NCBI GenBank assembly: GCA_004557645.1
Contig: SFGI01000008.1
Coordinates: forward strand, 1 to 58,628
DNA from: [Eubacterium] saphenum
GTDB lineage: Bacteria > Bacillota > Clostridia > Lachnospirales > Anaerotignaceae
DNA length: 58,628 nt
Direction of reading: 5' to 3'
Translations under genes and position numbers: made by a program
Part shown: piece by piece, positions 24,833-33,435 of the stretch
Layout: each line of letters starts with the position of its first letter
Numbering within the stretch: the stretch's first letter is position 1
Notes under the pieces: generated by a model
Database searches by the model: none
What the model was told of the DNA's origin: nothing
What the model saw: only the letters and a program-made list of their open reading frames with translations

Positions 24833-25396
24833 TTATATTTCCTTGTAAATATACACCGGAATCGGTGGGTCACCGCTGCGGTTGTGGAAGGTGTTGACAA
24901 TGACCGTATAGTTTCGGTTGTCAATGGTGGCAAGGTATTCCAGCAGTGCATCCCGCTCTTCATAGCCGCTCTCTCCGCCATAGTAAATACACAAAGACAT
25001 AATGCCGCCGGGTTTTAAAAGCCGCAATCCTGCTTCTATGGCAGGGATGCTGGTTTCTGGATGGGTGAAAATGGCGTGATTGCCGCCGGGCAGCCAGCCG
25101 AAATTGAACATAATACAATCAACGGTTTCGGGTGCGGCGTATTGTTCCATGTTTGCATGGCTGTCAAGGATAACAGTGGCAATCTGATCATATCCCTGTT
25201 TGGATATCAAAGATTGTGTCTGGGTGATCGCGTCGGGTTGGATGTCGAAGGCAAGCACTTTGCCGTTTTCTTTTACAAGACTGCATAGAAATACCGTATC
25301 TCTGCCTTTGCCGGCTGTTGCGTCGATACAGAAATCACCGGGATGAACGTGTTCGGAGACAAATTTATGTGCAAGGAAAAGAGTATTGAGTCCCAT
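24833..25396 (-). CDS. mnmM: tRNA methyltransferase MnmM (YtqB family)
   Basis: Class I SAM-dependent methyltransferase, 187 aa. YtqB-family enzymes perform the last methylation of the mnm5 group at tRNA wobble uridine 34 in Gram-positive bacteria. SAM motif I is DATAGKGRDTVFL near residue 25-37; FNFGWLPGGNHAI is the family signature; the C-terminus ends HNRSGDPPIPVYIYKE. AAGGAGG lies before ATG 25396. It has its own promoter and is monocistronic. Confidence 0.88.
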   Translation of the reverse strand: MGLNTLFLAHKFVSEHVHPGDFCIDATAGKGRDTVFLCSLVKENGKVLAFDIQPDAITQTQSLISKQGYDQIATVILDSHANMEQYAAPETVDCIMFNFGWLPGGNHAIFTHPETSIPAIEAGLRLLKPGGIMSLCIYYGGESGYEERDALLEYLATIDNRNYTVIVNTFHNRSGDPPIPVYIYKEI

Positions 25397-25425
25397 GATG
25401 CGAACCTCCTTATTATTGTAGCACT

Positions 25426-25454
25426 ATTATACTAAAGTGGGAAATTGGAATCAA
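25426..25454 (-). promoter_or_regulatory. Sigma-A promoter of mnmM
   Basis: Minus strand TTGATT, 17-bp spacer, TATAAT. Confidence 0.6.
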
Positions 25455-25554
25455 GCAGAGAGAAGAAATCGACGAAAATCGACTTTTTTATTGCCCAATG
25501 GCATTTTGCATCGTTCTGTGTTAAAATTGTGATATTCCAAAAGGAGGCGTAATG

Positions 25555-26505
25555 ATGAAGCTGATTGCACCTGATTATTATCCGGAGTTCAAATGTATTG
25601 CCGACCAATGCAGACATAGCTGCTGCATCGGCTGGATCATTGATGTTGACCCCGATACATTAGAATATTATCATACGGTAACTGGTCCACTGGCAGAACG
25701 ACTGCAAAAGGGTATCGACGAAAGTGCGGAAACGCCCCATTTTATTTTGGGGGAACAGGAACGCTGTCCGTTTTTGAACCAAACTGGCCTGTGCGACCTG
25801 ATACTGGAATTAGGAGAGGACAGCCTTTGTCAGATTTGCCGGGACCACCCTCGTTACCGTAATTTCTTTTCTGACCGTACAGAGATTGGACTTGGCCTCT
25901 GCTGTGAAGCAGTCTGTGCATTGGTTCTGAAACGGACAGAAAAAACAACGCTGATTCTGCTGGAAGAGGATGGGGAAGAGGAAGAATTATTGGCCCCTGA
26001 TGCTTCTCTGCTGGATTGGAGGGCACAACTCGTGGAATTAGCCCAAGATAGAACCAAGACCATCGAAGCCCGTGCTGCTGCCATCCTGAAAGCAGCTGAA
26101 ATGACTCTGCCGGCGCGGAATCCCTCGGAATGGGCGGATGTATATCTGGAGTTGGAACGCTTGGAAGAAAGCTGGACTGACCGCCTGCAGGAACTCAAAA
26201 ATACAGATATTTCCGATGGGCCTGCATTGGATACGCCTGAATGGGAAATGGCCTTCGAACAGCTTCTGGTTTATTTTCTTTACCGCCAACTGCCTGCTGC
26301 CCTGGACGATGGGGAATATGAAGGCCGTGCAGCCTTTGCTGTGTTAAGTTATTTCATCATCCGAGACCTTTGTCGTACCCATGCTGTCCTGCATGGTAGT
26401 GTTGATTTGGATGACTTGATCGAAATCGCCCGCCAGTATTCGGCTGAGATAGAGTATTCTGATGAGAATGTAGAAGCGCTGCTGGATGCCCTGTTTGAAA
26501 GCTGA
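25555..26505 (+). CDS. FliB-like protein (flagellin lysine N-methylase family)
   Basis: Protein of 316 aa from the Cys-rich family annotated as flagellin lysine-N-methylase FliB. The N-terminal third has the Cys pattern CIADQCRHSCCIGW, CPFLNQTGLCDLI, LCQICRDHPR and LCCEAVC, consistent with an iron-sulfur or zinc site; the rest is helical and acidic. Two ATG codons are possible; the second (25555) has AGGAGG at a 7-nt spacing. There are no flagellar genes in the window, so another methylation or metal role should stay open. Confidence 0.75.
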   Translation: MKLIAPDYYPEFKCIADQCRHSCCIGWIIDVDPDTLEYYHTVTGPLAERLQKGIDESAETPHFILGEQERCPFLNQTGLCDLILELGEDSLCQICRDHPRYRNFFSDRTEIGLGLCCEAVCALVLKRTEKTTLILLEEDGEEEELLAPDASLLDWRAQLVELAQDRTKTIEARAAAILKAAEMTLPARNPSEWADVYLELERLEESWTDRLQELKNTDISDGPALDTPEWEMAFEQLLVYFLYRQLPAALDDGEYEGRAAFAVLSYFIIRDLCRTHAVLHGSVDLDDLIEIARQYSAEIEYSDENVEALLDALFES

Positions 26506-26534
26506 TTTTTTTGTATACCTAAATAAAGTATAGG

Positions 26535-26576
26535 AAAAGCCTGTTTCGTAGTATGGTATGGAACAGGCTTTTTTGA
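26535..26576 (+). terminator. Intrinsic terminator after the FliB-like gene
   Basis: AAAGCCTGTT/AACAGGCTTT stem with a 16-nt loop and trailing Ts. Confidence 0.8.
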
Positions 26577-26583
26577 TATAGAA

Positions 26584-26621
26584 AAAGACCTCGACCATCT
26601 TTGCAGATGAGCAAGGTCTTT
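26584..26621 (-). terminator. Terminator of guaA
   Basis: Minus strand AAAGACCT/AGGTCTTT, with an inner CATCT/AGATG stem, followed by TTCTATATC. It lies 90 bp past the guaA stop. Confidence 0.6.
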
Positions 26622-26711
26622 CATATTTTTTATTTCGTTTTTATCCGGAGCAAAGAGAATAAAAGGTTTTGCCCCTATGCGGATAATTTGCTTTTGCTGT
26701 GTTAACTTGGA

Positions 26712-28001
26712 TTATTCCCACTCGATGGTGCCTGTAGGCTTGGGAGTCAGGTCGAACAGCACACGGTTTACGCCTGCAACCTCGCTTGTGATACGAGCTG
26801 TGATATGCTGCAGCAGGTCGAAAGGAACATTTTCAACGGTAGCTGTCATAGCGTCGATGGTATTGACTGCGCGGATGATGACGCACCATTCGTCAGCACG
26901 TTTGTTGTCTTTTACGCCAACGCTCTTCAGATCGGGGATGGCTGTGAAATACTGCCATACTTTGCCTTCCAGACCGTTTTTCGCAAATTCTTCTCTCAAG
27001 ATGGCATCGGATTCACGAACAGCTTCCAGTCTGTCTCTTGTGATAGCACCCAAGCAGCGAACACCCAGACCGGGGCCGGGGAAGGGCTGTCTGTAAACCA
27101 TGCTGTCGGGCAGACCCAGGGCTTTGCCGCAGGCACGCACTTCGTCCTTGAACAGCATTTTCAGGGGTTCTACCAGTGCAAAGTTCAGGTCTTCAGGCAG
27201 ACCGCCTACGTTATGGTGAGATTTGATAACTTTTACTGTCTTTGTACCGGATTCGATGATGTCGGGGTAGATCGTACCCTGACCCAGGAATTCGATGCCT
27301 TCCAGCTTACGAGCTTCTTCTTCGAATACACGGATGAATTCAGCACCGATGATCTTACGTTTCTGTTCGGGATCGGCAACGCCTGCCAGTTTGTCCAGGA
27401 AGCGGTCAACAGCGTCAACATAAACCAGGTTTGCATCCATTTCATCACGGAATACTTTTACAACCTGTTCGGGTTCGCCTTTCCGCAGCAGACCATGGTT
27501 GACATGAACGCATGTCAGCTGTTTGCCGATGGCACGGATCAGCAGGGCAGCAACAACGGAAGAGTCAACACCGCCGGACAGTGCCAGCAGCACTTTTTTG
27601 TCACCAACCTGACGTTTGATCAGTTCGATCTGGTCAGCGATAAAGTTTTCCATGTTCCAGTTTGCATCTGCTTTACATGTATCAAATACAAAATGTTTCA
27701 GAACAGCTTCTCTTTCTGCATCATCTGCGGGGAAAGCAGCACCGCCTTTGTGGTCTGCTTTCAGGATGGGCAGGCCTGCGCCGTAAACAGCTTCGCTGGC
27801 GTCGATTTCAACACCATCTACCACACGGTTGGGGCCGCCGTTCAGGATGATGCCTTTTACGCCGGGCAGAGCAGCCAGTTCTGCAGCAGTAATGTCGTGG
27901 GGGTGGATTTCTGTGTAAACACCCATTGCACGAATCTCGCGGGCAATCTTAGGATTTTCTTCGCTGCCCAGATCCAGAATCAAAATCATGTCCTGTTTCA
28001 T
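26712..28001 (-). CDS. guaA: GMP synthase lacking the glutaminase active site
   Basis: Makes GMP from XMP with ATP and a nitrogen donor. The protein is 429 aa, while GuaA is normally about 510-525. The ATP-pyrophosphatase domain is intact: P-loop SGGVDSS at 142-148, GQGTIYPDIIES, SHHNVGG. The C-terminal dimerisation domain is also intact (YRQPFPGPGLGVRC ... PKPTGTIEWE). The N-terminal class I amidotransferase domain is cut short: NGGPNRV (54-60) and GLPIL (76-80) remain, but the text passes directly to AEREAVLKHFVFD. The nucleophile Cys loop and the His/Glu pair are absent. The join is in frame with neat flanks. Ammonia-dependent synthesis, or a separate glutaminase subunit, is predicted. AGGAGG precedes ATG 28001. 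Confidence 0.93.
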   Translation of the reverse strand: MKQDMILILDLGSEENPKIAREIRAMGVYTEIHPHDITAAELAALPGVKGIILNGGPNRVVDGVEIDASEAVYGAGLPILKADHKGGAAFPADDAEREAVLKHFVFDTCKADANWNMENFIADQIELIKRQVGDKKVLLALSGGVDSSVVAALLIRAIGKQLTCVHVNHGLLRKGEPEQVVKVFRDEMDANLVYVDAVDRFLDKLAGVADPEQKRKIIGAEFIRVFEEEARKLEGIEFLGQGTIYPDIIESGTKTVKVIKSHHNVGGLPEDLNFALVEPLKMLFKDEVRACGKALGLPDSMVYRQPFPGPGLGVRCLGAITRDRLEAVRESDAILREEFAKNGLEGKVWQYFTAIPDLKSVGVKDNKRADEWCVIIRAVNTIDAMTATVENVPFDLLQHITARITSEVAGVNRVLFDLTPKPTGTIEWE

Positions 28002-28039
28002 ATATACCTCCTATTATGATACAAAATAATATGCATTTT

Positions 28040-28079
28040 TATGGTACTTTATTTTTCTATGATACTTTATTTTACCATA
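28040..28079. repeat. Tandem 18-bp repeat upstream of guaA
   Basis: Two imperfect direct copies (28040-28057 and 28058-28075) share TATGRTACTTTATTTT. The whole is bounded by a TATGGTA/TACCATA inverted pair. It lies 40-80 bp upstream of the guaA start, in its promoter region, and may be an operator. Next to it (about 28120-28141) is a 9-bp AAATTT-rich stem without a U-tract. Confidence 0.45.
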
Positions 28080-28175
28080 GAGAAATAAATCAGAAAATAG
28101 AAAATTTGTATTTTTTTGCAGAAATTTGCGGAAATTTCTGGGAGACCAGAAGGGGAACTGCATAGGTTCCGCTCT

Positions 28176-29105
28176 TTATTTTGCCACTTTTACTGCTCTC
28201 AGCACAGCTTGCTCGGTGGCTTTTGCCGCCAAAATACCCACCACATCTACAGGGGCTGTAGGCATTTCGATCTCTTCTGTGGAAAGGCAGAAAAGGGTAT
28301 CCCCGTCCATGGTGGTGTGGATGGGACGGATACAACGTGCCAGACCATCATGGGCCATGCCGGCTACTTTTGCGGCCTGGGCCTTTGTCAGTTTTACATT
28401 TGTGGCGATGATACCGATGGTGGTATTTCTGCCGCTGAAGGAAAGGCTGGATGCCATTTGGATGACCCCTTCTTCTGTGGAGATGAAATTGCCATTGTCG
28501 TCCTTTGTGCCGGCGATGATCTTGCCGTTTTCATAGACATCCCCAAAGGCATTGACAGCGATGAGAGCCGCTACTTTGATGCCGTTTTCCGTTGCTTCAG
28601 ACCAGGAGCCGATGCCGCTGTTGGTGCAGAATTCCATGCCTCGCAGCTTGCCTACCGTTGCGCCGCAGCCTGCGCCGTGGTCGCCTTCCAGCAGAATGGA
28701 ATCGGAGGCATTTTCACAGGCCTGTCTGCCCATGGCCTTATCGGGGCGGGTGAAGGGATCTCCGTTTTCCAGGTCGTATAATACGGCGGAGGGGACAATG
28801 GGCACTTTTGTGATGCCTACATCAAAGCCGATGTCTTTTTCTTCCAGATAATCCATGACGCCGCTGGCTGCTTCCAAGCCAAAGGCAGAACCGCCGGAAA
28901 GAACGACAGCCTGTACCTTTTCCATGGCGTTGATGGGGTTCAGGAGGTCGGTTTCCCTTGTGCCGGGGGCAGCACCGCGGACATCTACGCCGCAGACGGC
29001 ACCTTTTTCTGCAATGACAACAGTCACCCCTGTTTTTGCTTCGGGGTTTTCTGCCTGACCTACTTTCAGACCTTCTATATCAAGGATATTTCTTTTTAAT
29101 TCCAT
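28176..29105 (-). CDS. P1 family (DmpA/S58-type) peptidase
   Basis: Self-processing N-terminal-nucleophile aminopeptidase/amidase family related to DmpA and beta-peptidyl aminopeptidases, 309 aa. Family features: VDVRGAAPGTRETDLL, VLSGGSAFGLEAASGV, HGAGCGATVGKL and the processing region GRNTTIGIIATN, where a Thr would become the N-terminal nucleophile. ATG 29105 is chosen (AAGGAG upstream). The frame stays open far upstream, but that part is antisense to murA and is rejected. It is probably cytoplasmic; natural substrates are unknown. Confidence 0.88.
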   Translation of the reverse strand: MELKRNILDIEGLKVGQAENPEAKTGVTVVIAEKGAVCGVDVRGAAPGTRETDLLNPINAMEKVQAVVLSGGSAFGLEAASGVMDYLEEKDIGFDVGITKVPIVPSAVLYDLENGDPFTRPDKAMGRQACENASDSILLEGDHGAGCGATVGKLRGMEFCTNSGIGSWSEATENGIKVAALIAVNAFGDVYENGKIIAGTKDDNGNFISTEEGVIQMASSLSFSGRNTTIGIIATNVKLTKAQAAKVAGMAHDGLARCIRPIHTTMDGDTLFCLSTEEIEMPTAPVDVVGILAAKATEQAVLRAVKVAK

Positions 29106-29288
29106 TTTTGGAACAACTCCTTCCGTATTTTCTTTCCTTAAATATACCTGTTTGGTGTCTTCTTGTAAATATAAGGAAGTTTTTTCCTTATAAAAAACCG
29201 CTAACTCTTCCACACAAAAGCGGACATACACCAAAAAAATTGTCCTAGGATATGATAAGTGTAAGATTTCATTTGCGGAGGGAACGGC

Positions 29289-30548
29289 ATGGGGACATAC
29301 ATTGTGCGGGGTGGGAGAAAGATCGAGGGCGAATTCGCTGTGCGGGGCAGCAAAAACACTGCCTTGCCCATTTTGGCTGCCAGCCTTTTGGCGGAGGATG
29401 AGGTGGTGCTGGAAAATATCCCTCTCATCCGTGATGTGTTTCAGACTTTGGACATCCTGCGGGAGTTGGGCTGCAAGGTTTCCCTTTCCGAAGAAACGCG
29501 GACAGTCACCATCGACAGCAGGCATCTGAGCGGAACGGAGATCGGCAATGAAACGGTACGGAAGATGCGTTCCTCCATTCTTTTCCTGGGGTCGCTTTTG
29601 GGGAGAGAAAAGCAGGGAAAGCTGGCCTATCCCGGGGGCTGTGCCATCGGCAAACGTCCCATAGACCTGCATCTGGCGGCTTTTGAAAAAATGGGCGTTA
29701 CCATCCGGGAGGAAGGTGTCGTGCTGGACTGCAGAGCAGAGCGGATTTTGGGGCAGCATATCTATCTGGACTTTCCCAGCGTTGGTGCCACAGAAAATAT
29801 TCTGCTTCTGGCGGCAAAAGCAGAGGGGGTGACAGTCATCCACAATGCGGCAAGAGAACCGGAGATCGTTTCTCTGGTACGGTTTCTGCGGGCCATTGGT
29901 GCAGAGATTTACGGAGAAGGGACTGCCAGCATTATGGTGGAAGGGGTAAAAGACCTCCACGGTGCTTATTATGTCATTCCTGCGGACCGCATCGAAGGGG
30001 GGACCTTCCTTTGTGCTGCTGCCATGACGGGAGGAGAATTGCGGCTGAAAGGACTGGAACGGGAACAGATGGGAGCGGTCCTGGAAGTGATGCGGATGAC
30101 AGGCTGTCGTTTCCTGTGGGAGGACAGTGACCTTTTGTGGATGCGTCCGCCGAAGCAGCTTTTGTCGGATTTTACCATTGTGACAGGCCCATTTCCTGCA
30201 TTTCCAACGGATATGCAGCCTTTGATGATGAGTTTGTTGACATTGGCGAAAGGAAATTGTATGATTAGTGAAACAGTGTTCGAGGCCCGCTTTTCTCAGG
30301 GGGAAGAGCTTTGTCGCATGGGGGCGGATATCCGTATTTCGGGGCGAAATGCTTCGATCTATGGCGTAGAAAAGCTCCATGGTGCAGAGGTTTTTGCCAG
30401 AGATCTGCGCTGCGGTGCGTCCCTGTTGGTGGCAGCATTGGCGGCGGAAGGGGAAAGCCGTGTCCATGGTTCGGAATACGTGGAGCGCGGCTATGAAAAG
30501 ATAGAGGACGCCTTTTCTTTTTTGGGCGGCGATATCAGGCTGACGTAG
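29289..30548 (+). CDS. murA: UDP-N-acetylglucosamine 1-carboxyvinyltransferase MurA
   Basis: First committed step of peptidoglycan synthesis: adds enolpyruvate to UDP-GlcNAc. The protein is 419 aa, a typical length. Catalytic Cys sits in YPGGCAIGKRPIDLH, so fosfomycin sensitivity of the usual type is expected. GSKNTALPILAAS and the C-terminal FEARF and RCGASLLVAALAA segments are family-typical. GGAGGG precedes the start. It opens a same-strand run murA-ftsQ-DUF881-lipoprotein-sbp, with gaps of at most about 30 bp, ending upstream of ftsZ. Confidence 0.96.
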   Translation: MGTYIVRGGRKIEGEFAVRGSKNTALPILAASLLAEDEVVLENIPLIRDVFQTLDILRELGCKVSLSEETRTVTIDSRHLSGTEIGNETVRKMRSSILFLGSLLGREKQGKLAYPGGCAIGKRPIDLHLAAFEKMGVTIREEGVVLDCRAERILGQHIYLDFPSVGATENILLLAAKAEGVTVIHNAAREPEIVSLVRFLRAIGAEIYGEGTASIMVEGVKDLHGAYYVIPADRIEGGTFLCAAAMTGGELRLKGLEREQMGAVLEVMRMTGCRFLWEDSDLLWMRPPKQLLSDFTIVTGPFPAFPTDMQPLMMSLLTLAKGNCMISETVFEARFSQGEELCRMGADIRISGRNASIYGVEKLHGAEVFARDLRCGASLLVAALAAEGESRVHGSEYVERGYEKIEDAFSFLGGDIRLT

Positions 30549-30561
30549 GAAAGGAAAAATC

Positions 30562-31383
30562 ATGTTTAATAAAAAGAAAAAACAACCGAAGAAAAAGAAA
30601 CAGGAAATGATCGATATCGATCTGATGGATGAACTGGATTTTTATCAGAAGCCTGAAAAGAAAAAAGGCATCGACCAGAAGGCAGTCATCGCCGGTGTGT
30701 TAGTCGTTGTGGTGTTTGCCTGTGTTCTGTTTTCTCCTGTTTTTGCGGTGAAGGAGATCAAAGCCGAAGGCGCCAGCCATTTCACCACATCGGAATTGTG
30801 TGAGCTGATCGGTCTTTCTACCGGAGATAATCTGTTTTTATTCAGCAAGAGCAGAGCGGAAAAAACATTGGAAGAAAGTGCCTATATCGCTGATGCGAAG
30901 CTTTCTGCCAAGCTGCCCGATACCATGGTCATCAAGGTGAAAGAAAGGAAGGTAAGAGGATATGTCTCTTATATGGGCTCTTACCTTTACATAGATGAAG
31001 AAGGCCGTGTGTTGGAAGTACAGAATGTCTACCATGAAGCTCTGCCTCTGGTAAAAGGACTTTCCTTCAGCAGCTTTACGGAAGGGGAAGTGATCCCTGT
31101 AGAGAACCCGGAAGCCCTGGATGTGGTGCTGCGGATCTCCCAGATGATGGAAAAATATGAGTTGTTGGATCTGGTGGTAGAGATCGATGTTTCCAATCCG
31201 GAGGATATCTATGCCTATGTGAATCAGGTACAGATCCATCTGGGCAATATGGAAAACGGCGATATGAAGATCAAATATATGGCGGAGATCATGAAAACCA
31301 TCCCCGAGGAGGACCGTGGCATTTTGGATCTGAGTGCATTGGACAACCCTAAGGCAAATGTAGTGTTTCAATATCTGACTTAG
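30562..31383 (+). CDS. ftsQ: Cell-division protein FtsQ/DivIB
   Basis: Bitopic divisome protein, 273 aa. A Lys-rich cytoplasmic tail (1-45) is followed by one membrane segment (about 46-66, AVIAGVLVVVVFACVLF), a POTRA domain (about 67-140, from FAVKEIKAEGASHFTTSEL) and an extracellular beta domain. It recruits and regulates FtsL/FtsB and septal synthases. It lies 13 bp after murA. Confidence 0.9.
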   Translation: MFNKKKKQPKKKKQEMIDIDLMDELDFYQKPEKKKGIDQKAVIAGVLVVVVFACVLFSPVFAVKEIKAEGASHFTTSELCELIGLSTGDNLFLFSKSRAEKTLEESAYIADAKLSAKLPDTMVIKVKERKVRGYVSYMGSYLYIDEEGRVLEVQNVYHEALPLVKGLSFSSFTEGEVIPVENPEALDVVLRISQMMEKYELLDLVVEIDVSNPEDIYAYVNQVQIHLGNMENGDMKIKYMAEIMKTIPEEDRGILDLSALDNPKANVVFQYLT

Positions 31384-31410
31384 TTCAATTTAACGTAGAA
31401 AGGCGAAAAG

Positions 31411-32100
31411 ATGACAAGACATCACTATTCCATTGCACTGACGGGGACCTGTATCCTTTTGGGGGTCATCATCGGTGTGCAGTATAATACAGTAAAACAG
31501 CAGCGGATTTCCACGGAAAACCAGCGTTTATCCGAAGTGACCCTTGCCCTGAATCAGACCCAGGGGGAACGGGATGCCCTGCAGAAACAAAATGAAGCAT
31601 TGGAACGGACATTGAAAGAATATCAGGAGGGCACTTATAGCGGTGTAGAGATCGAAGAACTGCAGGCTTTTGCAGGCTTGACCACCATCACTGGCGAAGG
31701 TGTCATCGTCACCATGAATGACAGCAGCACCAATATGGGCGGTGACAGAAATGCCTATCTTGTCCATGCAGAGGACTTGCTTTCTGTGGTGAATGAACTG
31801 AACGGCGCAGGGGCGGAAGCCGTTTCCATCAATGGGCAGAGAATGGTGGGCAAAAGTGCCATCACCTGTGCCGGCTCTATTGTGATGGTGAATGGTGTCC
31901 GTGTGGCAGCACCCTTCGAGATCAAGGCAGTGGGCGACCCGGATGTGCTACAGTCTGCTCTGAAATTCCCCGGCGGCGTGGTAGACAGCCTTTCCCCTTG
32001 GGGCATCGAGATCACTATTCGCAAGGAAACGGAAGTGACTGTGCCTGCTTATACCCAAACGGCATTGTTTCAGAGTGATGAGGAGGTTGGCAAAGGATGA
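31411..32100 (+). CDS. DUF881 membrane-anchored protein (YlxW/YlxX type)
   Basis: A 229-aa protein: one N-terminal membrane segment (SIALTGTCILLGVIIGV), a coiled coil (about 35-75) and an extracellular DUF881 domain with GEGVIVTMND, HAEDLLSVVNELNGAGAEA-type residues and a LKFPGGVVDSLSPWG end. It is found in division clusters of many Firmicutes; its molecular function is unclear. Its stop overlaps the next start by ATGA. Confidence 0.9.
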   Translation: MTRHHYSIALTGTCILLGVIIGVQYNTVKQQRISTENQRLSEVTLALNQTQGERDALQKQNEALERTLKEYQEGTYSGVEIEELQAFAGLTTITGEGVIVTMNDSSTNMGGDRNAYLVHAEDLLSVVNELNGAGAEAVSINGQRMVGKSAITCAGSIVMVNGVRVAAPFEIKAVGDPDVLQSALKFPGGVVDSLSPWGIEITIRKETEVTVPAYTQTALFQSDEEVGKG

Positions 32101-32918
32101 AGAGATTTTTTGCGCTGATTTTATCACTGAGCTTGCTTTTGGGAATGACTGCCTGCAGTACGCAGGAACAAGGATGGCAATTTCGGGAGAAACAGATAAA
32201 AGATTGTTATTCTGTTGCTTATACATGGTTTGGTGAAGCAGAGACGGAAAAGCCTCCCGAAATGCTGAGAAACTTAACAGAAGAGGCAACCGCAGCGGTT
32301 TTGAGCGAAGCTTTTGCGGAGCAAAGAATATTTGATACTTTTGATTTTCATGTGTTACGGTATGCAGAGTCGAAGGAGTATCAAAGGTTGCAGATTGTAT
32401 TAAAAGCTACATATCGGGAGTGGAACAAGAATAATAACGCATCGATACCATTGTTCCAAAAAAAATTTCAAATGGAACTGCCATTAGAGATGAGCTTTAG
32501 TTCGTATAATGGGGTTATTTCTGAGACATCGGTTGAATTGACCGGTTTGGATCCGGAACGGTGGGATGAACCCGATAATCATCACAATATTCTATATGAT
32601 CTGCCTGATTTGAAGGAAACAGGAACATTTACTGCAATTTTGTATGAGTTGAAGGATCAGGATTTGTTTCTTACACGGATGTTTTTGGTGGAAGATGGAT
32701 ATGGATATATGCCTGATGGGTATTTTTTGATTCATACCTATGCGATGGAGTCCATGCCTGTGGATAAAACATGTGAGATCAGCTACTACACGGACCTTTC
32801 AGCCATGGAAAGTGTACCGATTTCGGAATTTGAAGATTTTAACCCTTTAAGTTATAAGATTTATTATGTGACAAGAAAAGACGGCGTTATCGTACAGATT
32901 GAGGAACGCAGACCATAA
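32097..32918 (+). CDS. Lipoprotein of unknown function inserted in the division cluster
   Basis: A 273-aa putative lipoprotein: signal peptide with lipobox LGMTAC (Cys20) and a soluble, acidic, beta-rich extracellular part with no domain I recognise. The start ATG overlaps the DUF881 stop, and the end lies 13 bp before the sbp start. The gene is therefore embedded in the operon although it is not a usual member. Codon choice is more AT-rich than in the flanking genes (many AAT, GAT, TTT, TAT), suggesting later acquisition. A role in envelope growth is only a guess from position. Confidence 0.75.
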   Translation: MKRFFALILSLSLLLGMTACSTQEQGWQFREKQIKDCYSVAYTWFGEAETEKPPEMLRNLTEEATAAVLSEAFAEQRIFDTFDFHVLRYAESKEYQRLQIVLKATYREWNKNNNASIPLFQKKFQMELPLEMSFSSYNGVISETSVELTGLDPERWDEPDNHHNILYDLPDLKETGTFTAILYELKDQDLFLTRMFLVEDGYGYMPDGYFLIHTYAMESMPVDKTCEISYYTDLSAMESVPISEFEDFNPLSYKIYYVTRKDGVIVQIEERRP

Positions 32919-32931
32919 GGAGGAAAGAAAC

Positions 32932-33291
32932 ATGTTATTTCCAATCATTGGGCTAGTTATCGGCGTTGCGGTGGGCATTGGCAGCGGCATCGTGTTTCCG
33001 CCCGGCTATTCTGCTTATGTGGCTATGGGGATTCTTGCCTGTCTGGATTCTGTGCTGGGCGGCGTTTATGCCAATCTGCAGGGAAGATTTCAGGGAAAAA
33101 TCTTTGCAACAGGTCTTTTCTGCAATGGCATTTTTGCCATGGCTCTCATTTGGCTGGGCAATCAGCTGAGCATCGATCTTTCCCTGGCGGCAGTGGTGGT
33201 CTATGGCTCCAGAATGTTCAATAATTTCAGCAGAATTCGGATTTTCCTCTTGAATAAAGAGAAAAAAGGGATTATGATAGATGCTGATTGA
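32932..33291 (+). CDS. sbp: Small basic protein Sbp (DUF1290)
   Basis: Membrane protein of 119 aa with three predicted membrane segments (FPIIGLVIGVAVGIGSG; SAYVAMGILACLDSVLGG; IFATGLFCNGIFAMALIWL) and a basic C-terminus. Members sit upstream of ftsA/ftsZ in Gram-positive bacteria; function is poorly known. ATG 32932 is preceded by AGGAGG. Confidence 0.92.
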   Translation: MLFPIIGLVIGVAVGIGSGIVFPPGYSAYVAMGILACLDSVLGGVYANLQGRFQGKIFATGLFCNGIFAMALIWLGNQLSIDLSLAAVVVYGSRMFNNFSRIRIFLLNKEKKGIMIDAD

Positions 33292-33362
33292 AAAATTTGT
33301 AAACAAAACGACAGCTACCTGCGAAAAAAAGCAAAAATTATTATGAAAACTTATTTTTTCTA

Positions 33363-33391
33363 TGGAAATCGGGCTTTTTTTCGTGTATAAT
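33363..33391 (+). promoter_or_regulatory. Promoter candidate of ftsZ
   Basis: TGGAAA, 17-bp spacer, TATAAT, about 45 bp before ftsZ. It would allow ftsZ expression apart from the upstream cluster. Confidence 0.5.
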
Positions 33392-33435
33392 ATAGGTTGA
33401 TTAACTTTGTAAATGACTTAGGAGGAGATTATATA

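Noticed and set aside
29106..30563. N-terminal extension giving a 795-residue version of the P1 peptidase
   Set aside because: The extra 486 residues are antisense to murA and have no homology-like features. The peptidase has its own ATG and AAGGAG at 29105.
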